From assembly GCA_946220775.1 (NCBI GenBank), contig CAMIFC010000002.1:1-64000 (forward strand): a DNA stretch of 64,000 bases, in the 5' to 3' direction. The position numbers and the translations under genes were made by a program. Shown piece by piece: positions 29,528 to 38,360 of the stretch. Under the pieces are notes generated by a model, which was not told where the DNA came from, searched no databases, and worked only from the letters and a program-made list of their open reading frames with translations. The stretch is from an uncultured Corynebacterium sp. Its GTDB lineage: Bacteria > Actinomycetota > Actinomycetes > Mycobacteriales > Mycobacteriaceae. How positions within the stretch are numbered: the stretch's first letter is position 1; every line of letters begins with the position of its first letter.

Positions 29528-30616
29528 ATGGCCAGCACATCGACTGAACCAGACCGCGACAAACTCGATAATTACGGGGTTGAGCGCAGTCGGAAGGACG
29601 ACGAAGGGGCGCTGACCAAGATCCGCGACAAGCGTCCATGGTTCGACCACCTCATGCGCATGAATGAGCGCTACGGCGAACAAGGCGGTAACCAGTTTTC
29701 CGCAGGTATTACCTACTTCTCCGTGCTGTCGATTTTCCCGCTTATCATGCTGGTCTTCGCTGTGATGGCGATTGCCCTGGCGAATAACCAGGCGCTCATG
29801 GACCAGGTCATGGATAAGGTCACCAACGCTGGCGGCGGCCAGATGGGTGATGTGCTGGGCAAGATCGTGCAAGGTGCGGTCGACCAGCGCAAGTCCGTGT
29901 TCTCCATCGGTTTGATCATGGCCCTGTGGACGGGGCTGACGTGGATGGCCCACCTGCGCATGGGCGTGTCCGCAATGTGGAAGGTCCCCGGCGTCGCGGA
30001 GAATTTCGTGAAGGGCAAGCTCAAGGACCTCATTGGTCTGATCGGCCTGATCGTCGCGTTGATCATCGCGTTTGCCGTCACCGCCATCGGTAGCTCCGGG
30101 CTGACCGCCAGCCTTTTGGACGCCATTGGGCTCGGCGGGATCCCCGGCATCAGGTGGATTACCTTCGCCGTTGCACTGGCCGTTGGCTTGATTGCTAACT
30201 TCCTGGTCTTCTTCTGGATGATTGTCTATCTGCCCCGCACCCATGTGCCACGCAAGTCCGCGTTCAAGGCCGCATTGATTGGCGCGGTTGCCTTTGAGGT
30301 TTTCAAGCAGTTCGCGACCGTGTTCTTCTCCAACGCACTGTCGAACCCGGCTGGCGCGGCCTTCGGCCCGATCATTGGCGTGATGGTGCTGTTCTACTTC
30401 GTGTGGCGCATTGTGTTGTACTGCTCGGCATGGGCTGCGACGACTCCGGAATCCCTGGCAGAGGCTCAGCCTGAGCTGCCACCAGCAGCAGTGATCCGCG
30501 TGCGGGAAGAAGTACGGACGGGCGCAACCGACGCTGGTCGCGCCGGGTTGGTCGGCGCGGGAGCCGCCTTCGGCGTACTGGTCGGTGGCGCAATCGCGTC
30601 GATGTTTCGCCGCTAA
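29528..30616 (+). CDS. YihY/BrkB-type inner membrane protein
   Basis: 362-residue membrane protein of the YihY (formerly ribonuclease BN/BrkB) family. GGNQFSAGITYFSVLSIFPL near residue 57 is the family's first-helix signature; six hydrophobic segments follow. The function is not settled; the old RNase BN name came from a mislabelled gene. A good GGAAAGGATC precedes the ATG. A hairpin follows the stop. Confidence 0.85.
   Translation: MASTSTEPDRDKLDNYGVERSRKDDEGALTKIRDKRPWFDHLMRMNERYGEQGGNQFSAGITYFSVLSIFPLIMLVFAVMAIALANNQALMDQVMDKVTNAGGGQMGDVLGKIVQGAVDQRKSVFSIGLIMALWTGLTWMAHLRMGVSAMWKVPGVAENFVKGKLKDLIGLIGLIVALIIAFAVTAIGSSGLTASLLDAIGLGGIPGIRWITFAVALAVGLIANFLVFFWMIVYLPRTHVPRKSAFKAALIGAVAFEVFKQFATVFFSNALSNPAGAAFGPIIGVMVLFYFVWRIVLYCSAWAATTPESLAEAQPELPPAAVIRVREEVRTGATDAGRAGLVGAGAAFGVLVGGAIASMFRR
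30112..30128 (-). repeat. TGGCGTCC-A-tail word, copy 16
   Basis: Reads CAATGGCGTCCAAAAGG; in the YihY gene, sense strand codes for LLDAIG. Confidence 0.65.
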
Positions 30617-30631
30617 TGACTGACTGATAAA

Positions 30632-30653
30632 CCTCGGCTCGGGGGAGCCGAGG
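30632..30653 (+). terminator. hairpin after the YihY gene
   Basis: CCTCGGCT pairs perfectly with AGCCGAGG across CGGGGG. It lies 15 bases past the stop; there is no T-run, so intrinsic termination is uncertain. Confidence 0.45.
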
Positions 30654-30696
30654 GACCGCCCGGCCAGTCCACACCGGGGCTAGTAAACTGTGCCCC

Positions 30697-32043
30697 ATGA
30701 TTGAATCCGACGTGATCGCATCCCTGCCCAAGGTTGAACTCCATGACCACCTTGATGGTGGCCTTCGACCCTCGACCATCGTGGAACTGGCTGCGGAAAT
30801 CGGCTACGAATTGCCGACGACCGACCCAGATGAACTGGAAAAATGGTTTTATGACGCAGCAAATTCAGGGGATTTGCCCACTTACCTCACCACCTTTGAC
30901 CACACCACGGCAGTAATGCAGACCAAGGAATCCTTGGTTCGCGTGACCCGCGAGGCCATTGAGGATCTCGCTGCCGACAACGTGGTATACGCAGAACTGC
31001 GCTATGCACCGGAACAGCACCAAGCAAACAGCCTGTCGTTGCAGGAAATCGTCGAAGCTACCGTTCAGGGCGCGAAGGAAGGCGAGCGTTCCGTCGCCAG
31101 TAAGGGCAAGCGCATTCACGCTCGCCTGATCCTGTGCGCCATGCGCCATGCCGATCGCGCGAAGGAGATCGCGCAGCTGACCATCGATAATTACCCCATC
31201 GCGTCCCCAGGTGAGGGCTACGTAGTGGGCTTCGATATCGCAGGTGCTGAGGATGGATTCCCAGCCGCTAATCACGCCGAGGCCTTCGCTTTGCTGCGCG
31301 AGAACCTGGTTCCGTTCACGATTCATGCCGGTGAAGCAGCAGGCGTGGAATCCATTCATGACGCGCTGGCCCAGGGTGCTACTCGCCTCGGCCACGGTGT
31401 GCGGGTCTACGAGGACTTCGAGGCCACACTGTCCGGCATCGAGCTCGGGCAGGTCGCCCGCTTTGTTCGCGACCGCGGTGTTCCGCTGGAAATCTGCCCG
31501 ACCTCTAACACGCAGACCGGTATCGCAGACATTATCGCCAACCACCCATTCAACCTGCTGTATGACATGGGCTTCGTGTGCACCATCAACACGGACAACC
31601 GCTTGGTTTCCGGCACCACCATGACCCGCGAGTTCGAGGTGCTGGCCGAGAACTTCGACCTGGATTACTGGCAGATCCTGGAAATGACCACCAACGCGTT
31701 GGACGCCGCTTTCTGCGATGCTGGCTTGCGTGCCGAACTGGAACGCACCGTGATCTACCCGGCCTTCGCAGAGCTGGGTGCGCGTATGGACACCGGCGTG
31801 GACTCCGCCCAAGACGCAACTGGCGGCGTGTCCGCTGGTCTCAGTGGCCTGCACGCGGATCACGGCCACTCCCATCCGCACGGCGGCATCGGCGCCGGGG
31901 ATCTGGGGGAGGACGCCACCCTGGAATTGTCGATGGAGAACCTCAAGGCGGAACTGGAAGAGCTGGGGCTCAGCTTGGATGATGATGACGCATCCGATGG
32001 GCAAGAAGAAACCCCCGGCGATTCCGCCGAGGGTGAGAAGTAA
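30697..32043 (+). CDS. add: adenosine deaminase with acidic/His-rich tail
   Basis: Zn-dependent purine salvage enzyme turning adenosine into inosine. Metal and substrate motifs: ELHDHLDGGLR near the start, FTIHAGEAAG, TRLGHGVRV, LEICPTSNTQTG and TINTDNRLVSGT. The catalytic domain ends near residue 375; the remaining 70 residues form an odd tail with HADHGHSHPHGG followed by a strongly acidic stretch ending in EGEK. Such His-rich tails can bind metals, but no role is shown. It converges with the glu operon. Confidence 0.92.
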   Translation: MIESDVIASLPKVELHDHLDGGLRPSTIVELAAEIGYELPTTDPDELEKWFYDAANSGDLPTYLTTFDHTTAVMQTKESLVRVTREAIEDLAADNVVYAELRYAPEQHQANSLSLQEIVEATVQGAKEGERSVASKGKRIHARLILCAMRHADRAKEIAQLTIDNYPIASPGEGYVVGFDIAGAEDGFPAANHAEAFALLRENLVPFTIHAGEAAGVESIHDALAQGATRLGHGVRVYEDFEATLSGIELGQVARFVRDRGVPLEICPTSNTQTGIADIIANHPFNLLYDMGFVCTINTDNRLVSGTTMTREFEVLAENFDLDYWQILEMTTNALDAAFCDAGLRAELERTVIYPAFAELGARMDTGVDSAQDATGGVSAGLSGLHADHGHSHPHGGIGAGDLGEDATLELSMENLKAELEELGLSLDDDDASDGQEETPGDSAEGEK

Positions 32044-32063
32044 GTTCCACTGCTCGCTGGAAC
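32044..32063. terminator. hairpin between convergent add and gluD
   Basis: GTTCCA pairs with TGGAAC across CTGCTCGC, in the 23-base gap between the two stop codons. The stem is short and lacks a T-run. Confidence 0.4.
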
Positions 32064-32066
32064 TGA

Positions 32067-32882
32067 CTAGGCCCGTTCGCGGAGTCGTTTCTCGACCCGC
32101 TCCGCGAAACGGGATAGCGCCACGTTGATCAGGATCATGATGGCTGCGACAACAATCAGGGACGGTAATACTGCTTGGTAGTATTCGCCCAGTTGGCGTC
32201 CGGAACGAACAACCTCGACGTACCCGATCGCGTAACCCAAGGCAGAGTCCTTGAGCGCAATGACCATCTGGGAAACGATGGCGGGCAGCATCGCGGCGAA
32301 CGCTTGGGGGAGCAGTACGTGCCGCATTGCCTGGCGTCGGGACAATCCGAGGGACATCGCAGCTTCCTGCTGACCGGCGGGCAGGGAATGCACGCCGGAG
32401 CGGATGATCTCCGCCATCACCGACCCGTTGTACAGGGTGAGGCCGAAAATCACCGCCGCGAAGGACAACCACTTGGAGGGGAACAGGTGGTAAATCGCGA
32501 AGAACTGGTAGCCGAAGAGCATCAGAATCAGCACCGGGATGGAGCGGAAGAACTCCACGATCACTGCGCAGAATTTCGCCACAAACCAGTTGTGGGACAT
32601 GCGCCCCACGCCAAACACCACGCCGAAGACCAGCGCTAATGCGATGGAGGCGATCGCGGCGGTCACCGTGCCGACCAGCCCTGGCAGCAAGTACGTGGTC
32701 CAGGTCGTGGCCTTACCGAAGAAGGACCACTTATCCCACGCCAGCTGCCCATGATCCGCCAACGAGACGATGGCGGCCACGCCGATGAGGACGAAGACCA
32801 GGCCAAACCCAATGCTCAGGCTCAGGTTGCGGCGCCGACCGCGTGGGCCGGGTTCGTCGAAAAGAACATTTGCGTGTGCCAT
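32067..32882 (-). CDS. gluD: glutamate ABC transporter permease GluD
   Basis: Second permease of the corynebacterial GluABCD glutamate importer, 271 residues from the ATG at 32882. It carries the polar amino acid permease domain with about five helices after a basic N-terminus, and the EAA loop [24 protein letters not shown]. The start is fused to the gluC stop (TAATG). A TGGCGTCC word encodes part of [11 protein letters not shown] near the C-terminus. Confidence 0.92.
   Translation of the reverse strand: MAHANVLFDEPGPRGRRRNLSLSIGFGLVFVLIGVAAIVSLADHGQLAWDKWSFFGKATTWTTYLLPGLVGTVTAAIASIALALVFGVVFGVGRMSHNWFVAKFCAVIVEFFRSIPVLILMLFGYQFFAIYHLFPSKWLSFAAVIFGLTLYNGSVMAEIIRSGVHSLPAGQQEAAMSLGLSRRQAMRHVLLPQAFAAMLPAIVSQMVIALKDSALGYAIGYVEVVRSGRQLGEYYQAVLPSLIVVAAIMILINVALSRFAERVEKRLRERA
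32191..32209 (+). repeat. TGGCGTCC-A-tail word, copy 17
   Basis: Reads AGTTGGCGTCCGGAACGAA; near the gluD C-terminus. Confidence 0.65.
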
Positions 32883-33568
32883 TAGCGCTGCACCTTCCAA
32901 TGCTGTCCAGCCCAGGAGAAGAACATGCCGGTGGGCAAGGTCAGAACCACGAAACCGATGCCGATGATGCCGAAAATGAGGAACAAGTCGGACGCATAGT
33001 CTTCAACCATGGTCTTCATCAGCAGTGAGGCCTCCGCCACACCAATCACCGACGCGACGGTGGTGTTTTTCGTCAGCGCGATCAGGGTGTTGCCCAGCGG
33101 CACCAACGCGCCCCGGAATGCCTGGGGAAAGATGATGTACCGGAAAGATTGGGTGAAGGACATGCCCAGCGAACGGGCGGCCTCCGCTTGGCGCAGTGGC
33201 ACCGTGTTGATACCCGCGCGCAGCGATTCCGCCACAAAGCAGGAGGTGTACGCGACGAAGGCCAGGACCGCGAGCCGGAAGTTCTGGTTAGCGATGAAGT
33301 TGTCCCCATCCGCGGCGAGAATGAGATTGAAGTTGTAGTAGAGCCCGATGGAGGCCAACAACACAATCAATGTCAGCGGCGTGTTACGCACGATGTCGAT
33401 GTAGCCCGTGGCCACGATCCGGAACACCGGGACGGGGGAGACACGCATGGCGGTCAGCACCGTTCCCAGCAGCAGCGAGCCGATGGCGGAGTACACCGTC
33501 AGCTTGATCGTCACCCAAAAAGCGGGCAATAGTTGCGGGCCTAAGTCAGCCCAGAATTCTGCATTCAT
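32882..33568 (-). CDS. gluC: glutamate ABC transporter permease GluC
   Basis: First permease of GluABCD, 228 residues, His/Glu/Gln-type amino acid permease domain. The EAA loop reads [20 protein letters not shown]. Starts with ATG overlapping the gluB stop and ends overlapping the gluD start, so the four genes should be co-translated. Confidence 0.93.
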   Translation of the reverse strand: MNAEFWADLGPQLLPAFWVTIKLTVYSAIGSLLLGTVLTAMRVSPVPVFRIVATGYIDIVRNTPLTLIVLLASIGLYYNFNLILAADGDNFIANQNFRLAVLAFVAYTSCFVAESLRAGINTVPLRQAEAARSLGMSFTQSFRYIIFPQAFRGALVPLGNTLIALTKNTTVASVIGVAEASLLMKTMVEDYASDLFLIFGIIGIGFVVLTLPTGMFFSWAGQHWKVQR

Positions 33569-34452
33569 TACTTCGCCTCCACGAAGGAAAAGTCCCCGAG
33601 TGTCGGGGCATCGTCCAGCGGGAAGTCCTTACCGAGGTGCTTGTGCACCATGTCGGTGAACTCACCGTTGCGCTGGATGGCTCGGATCGCGTCATTGACC
33701 GCATTCAGGTCCGCGTCGCGGCCTTTGCCCAGGCCAATGCCGTAGTATTCGTCGGTCCAGTAGCTGCCGTCCGGGTTTTTCAGCTGAACTAGGTTCAGCT
33801 CACCGGGGTAGCGCTGCGAATATCCGGCCAGGATCGTCGCGTCGGTGGTCAGTGCGTCGACCACGCCCCGGTGAACCCCTTCGGCGCAGGAGGAATAGGT
33901 ATCGAATTCCTGCAGCTGCACGTCAGGCAGTGCTTGTTTGACCTTCTGGGCCGGGGTCGATCCGGATACCGAGCACAGTTTCGTGCCGGGCTTAATATCG
34001 TCGAGCCCGCGGATGCCGGCGTCCTTACGCACCAGAAGCGCCTGGTGAGTATGGATATACGGACCAGCGAATTCAATGGACTTCATGCGTCCCGCGTTGA
34101 TCGAGTACGTCGCCACGACCATCTGCACTTCGCCGTTATTGATGAACGTTTCGCGCTGCGCTGGTGGCGTTTCGCGGAACGTGATCTTCGGTTCCGGCAG
34201 GCCTTCCTTGCGTGCGATGTGCGCAACGATGGCGCGCGCGACATCATTATCCAGCCCAACGTGCTCCTTATCCGGCGTGCGTTGGCCCAGTCCCGGTTCG
34301 TCGAATTTCGAGCCGATCGTCACGTGGCCGTCGCGGATCGCGTCCAGCAGCGTCACGTTGTCGTCATTTTGGGAACAGGACGCCAACCCGGCGATCAGAG
34401 CAACCGAAGTCACCACGGCAAGGATCGCCCGCAGTGGAGAAAACAATCTCAT
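33568..34452 (-). CDS. gluB: glutamate-binding lipoprotein GluB
   Basis: Extracellular solute-binding protein (SBP family 3) of GluABCD, 294 residues. Signal peptide followed by lipobox LASC at about residues 24-27. Mature part contains VTIGSKFDEPGLG, GLDNDVARAI and EGVHRGVVDALTTDATILAG, as in glutamate binders. Remarkably the lipobox itself is encoded by a TGGCGTCC word (TTG GCG TCC TGT). Confidence 0.93.
   Translation of the reverse strand: MRLFSPLRAILAVVTSVALIAGLASCSQNDDNVTLLDAIRDGHVTIGSKFDEPGLGQRTPDKEHVGLDNDVARAIVAHIARKEGLPEPKITFRETPPAQRETFINNGEVQMVVATYSINAGRMKSIEFAGPYIHTHQALLVRKDAGIRGLDDIKPGTKLCSVSGSTPAQKVKQALPDVQLQEFDTYSSCAEGVHRGVVDALTTDATILAGYSQRYPGELNLVQLKNPDGSYWTDEYYGIGLGKGRDADLNAVNDAIRAIQRNGEFTDMVHKHLGKDFPLDDAPTLGDFSFVEAK
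34366..34388 (-). repeat. TGGCGTCC-A-tail word, copy 18
   Basis: Begins GGTTGGCGTCCTGTTCCCAA; encodes the LASC lipobox of GluB and the residues after it. Confidence 0.65.
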
Positions 34453-34466
34453 ACGTCAGCTCCTTG

Positions 34467-35222
34467 TTACTTTGCGAGCACTCGGGACAGGAAGTCCTTG
34501 GCGCGGTTGGTGGCAGGGGCGGTGAAGAAGGTGTCCGGGTCGGTGTCTTCGACGATTACTCCGGTTTCCATGAACAGCACTCGGTCGGCGACGGTACGGG
34601 CGAATCCCATCTCGTGGGTCACGCACAACATGGTCATGCCGCTATTGGCCAGATCAGTGATGACTCGCAGGACTTCCTGAATCATTTCGGGGTCGAGCGC
34701 GGAAGTCGGTTCGTCGAACAGCATCACTTTGGGGCGCATCGCCAGCGACCGGGCGATCGCGACGCGTTGCTGCTGGCCACCAGATAGCTGATGAGGAAAC
34801 TTCTTCGCATGATCGGCGAGTCCGACGCTGCGGAGGAGCTTCACGGCGTGTGCCTTGGCGTCTTCTGGTGATTCGCCGCGAACTTTGATGGGGCCGAGGG
34901 TGATATTGTCCAGCACCGTCATGTGGCTAAACAGGTTGAAGTGCTGGAACACCATGCCCACGTCGGCGCGCATGGCTGCCAGGGCTTTGCCCTCTTCGGG
35001 GAGTAGCTCGCCATCGATGTAGATGCCGCCGCAGTCGATTGATTCCAGTCGGTTGACGGTGCGGCAGAGCGTAGATTTCCCAGAGCCAGATGGGCCGAGG
35101 ACGGCAACGACTTGGCCTTTGGGGATTTCCAGGGAGATATCGCGCAGGGCGTGGTAGTCTCCGTAGAATTTATCCACATGGTCGAGTCTAATCATTGCCT
35201 GAGAAGGGGTTGAGGCTGTCAT
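34467..35222 (-). CDS. gluA: glutamate ABC transporter ATPase GluA
   Basis: ATP-binding subunit of GluABCD. Walker [10 protein letters not shown], signature LSGGQQQR and Walker [15 protein letters not shown] are complete, and the length is normal. Possible starts are the ATGs at 35222 (MTASTPSQ) and 35195 (MIRLDHVDK); the second matches the usual family start, the first is kept because no strong ribosome binding site decides. First gene of the operon gluA-B-C-D. Confidence 0.93.
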   Translation of the reverse strand: MTASTPSQAMIRLDHVDKFYGDYHALRDISLEIPKGQVVAVLGPSGSGKSTLCRTVNRLESIDCGGIYIDGELLPEEGKALAAMRADVGMVFQHFNLFSHMTVLDNITLGPIKVRGESPEDAKAHAVKLLRSVGLADHAKKFPHQLSGGQQQRVAIARSLAMRPKVMLFDEPTSALDPEMIQEVLRVITDLANSGMTMLCVTHEMGFARTVADRVLFMETGVIVEDTDPDTFFTAPATNRAKDFLSRVLAK

Positions 35223-35427
35223 GAAGAACAAGATAGCCTGAATGCTTCGGGGGTGTCTGCAAATAGGCTATAAATCACATAGGGGGATACTAACCGGGGG
35301 TAATGCCCGAACCGGGGGTAGCGATGGGGGTGAGGCGGGTGTGGATTCAGTGAATCTGAGTGAGGGAGGTCGCTAAATAACCGTTTTGCCGGACCTATCC
35401 CAGGGAATTACAGGCTTTCAGATATGT

Positions 35428-35456
35428 TTGACTAAGAGTTCTGACCTGCGAACAAT
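35428..35456 (+). promoter_or_regulatory. promoter of the sugar ABC operon
   Basis: TTGACT (35428-35433) and AACAAT (35451-35456) are 17 bases apart. The predicted transcript start is within a few bases of the GTG at 35465, so the message may be nearly leaderless. The rest of 35223-35464 holds no gene. Confidence 0.45.
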
Positions 35457-35464
35457 CAAGGATC

Positions 35465-36520
35465 GTGCAGAAAAATATGACCAATGCGACCAGAGCGTCC
35501 GCTCACCGTCTCAAGAAAGGGATGCGCGCGGCGTGGGGGTTCATGCTGATTTCCCTGCTTGCCTTCACCACTGCGTGCTCCGCGACCGGCGGTCGTCCCC
35601 GCGATACCGGTGCGGGTGGTGTGGAAGGTGGGGGAGTCGATACTCCACGATTCACTGTCGCGATGGTCAGCCACGGTGCGCCGGGAGATACCTTCTGGGA
35701 TCTCGTGCGTCGCGGCGCTGAAGATGCAGCCAAGAAGAACAATATTGAGCTGCGCTACTCCAGCTCCCCACAGGCACCCGACCAGGCCAACCTGGTGCAA
35801 AACGCGATCGACTCGAACGTGGGAGGCATCGCGCTGACGATGCCGACCGCGGAGGCCCTGGGGCCCGTAGCTAAGCGAGCTGTCGACCGTGGAATCCCCA
35901 CCGTGGGCCTGAACTCTGGCATGGACAAATACAGGCGGTACGGATTGGCGTCCTTCTTCGGACAGGACGAGCACGTGGCCGGGGAAGCCGCAGGGAAGCG
36001 CCTCGCCACAGACGGCGCGAAGAAAGTGCTGTGCGTGATCCACGAACAGGGCAACCCATCGCAGGAAGCGCGTTGTGGCGGCGCAAAGGCCGAACTGAAG
36101 AAGTCCGGGCGGGGCGGCACGCTGGAAACGCTGTATGTCAACGGTATGGATCTGACTGCGGTGCAGTCCACGGTGCAGGCAAAGCTGGCACAGGACCGAA
36201 ACATTGATTGGGTGCTCGGGCTGGTGGCACCGGTGGCGCTAGCCTCGGTGGAGTCCGCGCGTGCCGCCGGGTCGGAGGCCAAGATCGTGACATTCGATAC
36301 GAATGCCGAACTGGTCAATGCGATCCGCAACGATGAGATCCAGTGGGCCGTCGATCAGCAGCCTTATTTGCAGGGCTACCTCGCGGTCGATTCGCTGTGG
36401 CTGGCCAAGCGTAACGGTTCGCTGCCGGGTGGTGGGCAGCCGGTGTTTACTGGGCCGTCCTTCGTGGACAAGTCCAACGTGGATACGATCGCTGATGCGG
36501 CGAAGGAGGGCTTGCGTTGA
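35465..36520 (+). CDS. sugar ABC transporter substrate-binding lipoprotein
   Basis: 351-residue periplasmic-binding-protein family 4 member (ribose/galactose type). It has a signal peptide after a basic N-terminus, with Cys at about residue 38 (LAFTTAC) as likely lipid site, though the lipobox is weak. The domain contains VSHGAPGDTFWDLVRRGAEDAA, VGGIALTMPTAEAL and ALASVESARAAG. Start may be GTG 35465 or ATG 35477. It is followed, with a four-base overlap, by its permease. The sugar is unknown; ribose, inositol or xylose are all possible. Confidence 0.85.
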   Translation: MQKNMTNATRASAHRLKKGMRAAWGFMLISLLAFTTACSATGGRPRDTGAGGVEGGGVDTPRFTVAMVSHGAPGDTFWDLVRRGAEDAAKKNNIELRYSSSPQAPDQANLVQNAIDSNVGGIALTMPTAEALGPVAKRAVDRGIPTVGLNSGMDKYRRYGLASFFGQDEHVAGEAAGKRLATDGAKKVLCVIHEQGNPSQEARCGGAKAELKKSGRGGTLETLYVNGMDLTAVQSTVQAKLAQDRNIDWVLGLVAPVALASVESARAAGSEAKIVTFDTNAELVNAIRNDEIQWAVDQQPYLQGYLAVDSLWLAKRNGSLPGGGQPVFTGPSFVDKSNVDTIADAAKEGLR

Positions 36521-37509
36521 CCCAGGTGCTTAAAACTCTCCGTCGCCCGGAGCTGACCTCTGCCGTCGGTGCGGTGCTGATCTTCGCGATCTTCTTCATC
36601 GTCGCACCGGCTTTCCGCAGCGCCGACGCTTTCGCCACCGTGCTGTATTCCAGCTCGACGCTGGGCATCATTGCCCTCGGCGTGGGGTTGCTGATGATCG
36701 GTGACGAATTCGACCTCTCGTCGGGCGTGGCCGTGACGACCGCCGCGCTGGCGGCGACGATGCTGAATTACAACCTGTGGTTGAACTCCTGGACCGGAGT
36801 TTTCCTGTCGCTGATCGTTTCGCTATCCATCGGCGCGATCAACGGCTACCTCGTCACCAAGATGGGCATCCACTCGTTCCTAATTACCCTCGCGATGTTC
36901 CTGATGCTCCAGGGGCTGAACCTGGCCGTGACGAAGTTGGTTACCGGGCAGGTCGCTACCCCGCCGATTTCCGACATGCAGGGGTATGCGTCGGCGAAGG
37001 CCGTGTTCGCGTCCTCGTTCGATGTATTCGGCGTTTCCGTGCGCGTCACGGTGCTGTGGTGGTTGTTCTTCGTGGGGCTGGCCAGTTGGTTGCTGTTCAA
37101 GACCAAGTTCGGCAACTGGATTTTTGCAGTTGGTGGGGACGCCACCGCCGCCCGCGCAGTGGGTGTCCCTGTCCGCAGAGTGAAGATCGTGCTGTTCATG
37201 TTCGTTGCATTTTCCGCCTGGTTTGTCGGGATGCATAACCTCTTTGCTTTTGATTCGATCCAGGCCGGCCAGGGTGTGGGCAATGAGTTCCTCTACATCA
37301 TTGCTGCAGTGATTGGTGGTTGCTCGCTGACGGGTGGTCGAGGTACGGCGATTGGTACGGCGATTGGCGCGTTGATTTTCGGCATGACGAATCAGGGCAT
37401 CGTTTATGCGGGGTGGAACCCGGACTGGTTCAAGTTCTTCCTTGGCGCGATGCTGCTGATGGCCGTGCTGACGAATAATTCCTTCTCGAAGCGGAATGCG
37501 GGGGTGTAG
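36517..37509 (+). CDS. sugar ABC transporter permease (RbsC-like)
   Basis: 330 residues, eight to ten hydrophobic segments, BPD transporter family 2 as in RbsC/XylH. The coupling region WIFAVGGDATAARAVGVPVRRVKI and the IGGCSLTGGRGTAIGTAIGA stretch are typical. It overlaps the binding-protein gene by four bases and is followed by the ATPase after three bases. Confidence 0.88.
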   Translation: MTQVLKTLRRPELTSAVGAVLIFAIFFIVAPAFRSADAFATVLYSSSTLGIIALGVGLLMIGDEFDLSSGVAVTTAALAATMLNYNLWLNSWTGVFLSLIVSLSIGAINGYLVTKMGIHSFLITLAMFLMLQGLNLAVTKLVTGQVATPPISDMQGYASAKAVFASSFDVFGVSVRVTVLWWLFFVGLASWLLFKTKFGNWIFAVGGDATAARAVGVPVRRVKIVLFMFVAFSAWFVGMHNLFAFDSIQAGQGVGNEFLYIIAAVIGGCSLTGGRGTAIGTAIGALIFGMTNQGIVYAGWNPDWFKFFLGAMLLMAVLTNNSFSKRNAGV

Positions 37510-37512
37510 GTA

Positions 37513-38295
37513 ATGAGTGATTCGACCAGTGGAACCGCACCAATCGTTGAGGTTCGTGATCTAGAGAAGGCCTATGGTGACCGCGTGGTGCTGCGCGGAA
37601 TCTCCATGGCAATTCAACCGGGCACGGTGACCTGCGTGCTGGGCGATAACGGTGCGGGCAAGTCGACGCTGATTAAGGCGTTGGCCGGGCTGCACCAGCC
37701 CACGGGTGGCGAGCTGTTGATTGATGGCGAGCCCACGGTGCTGCGCAGTCCGAAGGACGCCCTGGATTTGGGGATCGCCACGGTGTACCAGGATTTGGCT
37801 GTGGTGGGGCAGATGTCCGTGTGGCGGAACTTCTTCTTGGGCCAGGAGCTCACGGGAGCGTTTGGCCAGTTGAAGGCCGATGATATGCGCCGTATCGCGG
37901 ATGAACAGCTACGTGCGATGGGTGTGGATTTGGCTGATGTGGAGGTGCCGATCAGCACGTTGTCTGGCGGCCAGCGTCAGGTGGTGGCGATTGCTCGGGC
38001 GATTTACTTTGGTGCCCGCGTGTTGATCTTGGATGAGCCCACCGCCGCGTTGGGTGTGAAGCAGTCCGGCATGGTGCTGCGGTTTGTGAAAGCCGCTCGG
38101 GAGCGTGGTGTGGCCGTGATTCTGATTACCCACAATCCGCACCATGCATACCTTGTGGGGGACCGGTTCGTGTTGCTGCAAATGGGGGAGCAGACCCTCA
38201 ACGCGAGCTACGAGGACGTGACGCTGGAGCAGCTCACCCTCGCGATGTCCGGTGGTGGCGAGCTGGAAACGCTGAGCCACGAACTGCGTAGCTAG
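37513..38295 (+). CDS. sugar ABC transporter ATP-binding protein, single domain
   Basis: 260 residues with Walker A GDNGAGKST, Q-loop VYQDLAVVGQM, signature LSGGQRQV and Walker B VLILDEPTAALG. Most ribose-type systems have two fused ABC domains (about 500 residues); this one has a single domain, as in FrcA-type systems, and must work as a homodimer. Last gene before a strong terminator. Confidence 0.88.
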   Translation: MSDSTSGTAPIVEVRDLEKAYGDRVVLRGISMAIQPGTVTCVLGDNGAGKSTLIKALAGLHQPTGGELLIDGEPTVLRSPKDALDLGIATVYQDLAVVGQMSVWRNFFLGQELTGAFGQLKADDMRRIADEQLRAMGVDLADVEVPISTLSGGQRQVVAIARAIYFGARVLILDEPTAALGVKQSGMVLRFVKAARERGVAVILITHNPHHAYLVGDRFVLLQMGEQTLNASYEDVTLEQLTLAMSGGGELETLSHELRS

Positions 38296-38312
38296 GCGCG
38301 GTGGCCGGGGCG

Positions 38313-38336
38313 ACCCCCGTTGCAGGGCCCGGGGGT
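38313..38336 (+). terminator. terminator of the sugar ABC operon
   Basis: ACCCCCG pairs with CGGGGGT across a 10-base loop, followed by TTGT. It is located 17 bases after the ATPase stop. Confidence 0.65.
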
Positions 38337-38360
38337 TTGTCAGCACGCCTAGCCCAGCCA

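Noticed and set aside
30865..32472. Open frame of 535 codons antisense to adenosine deaminase
   Set aside because: It crosses two real genes and the intergenic terminator.
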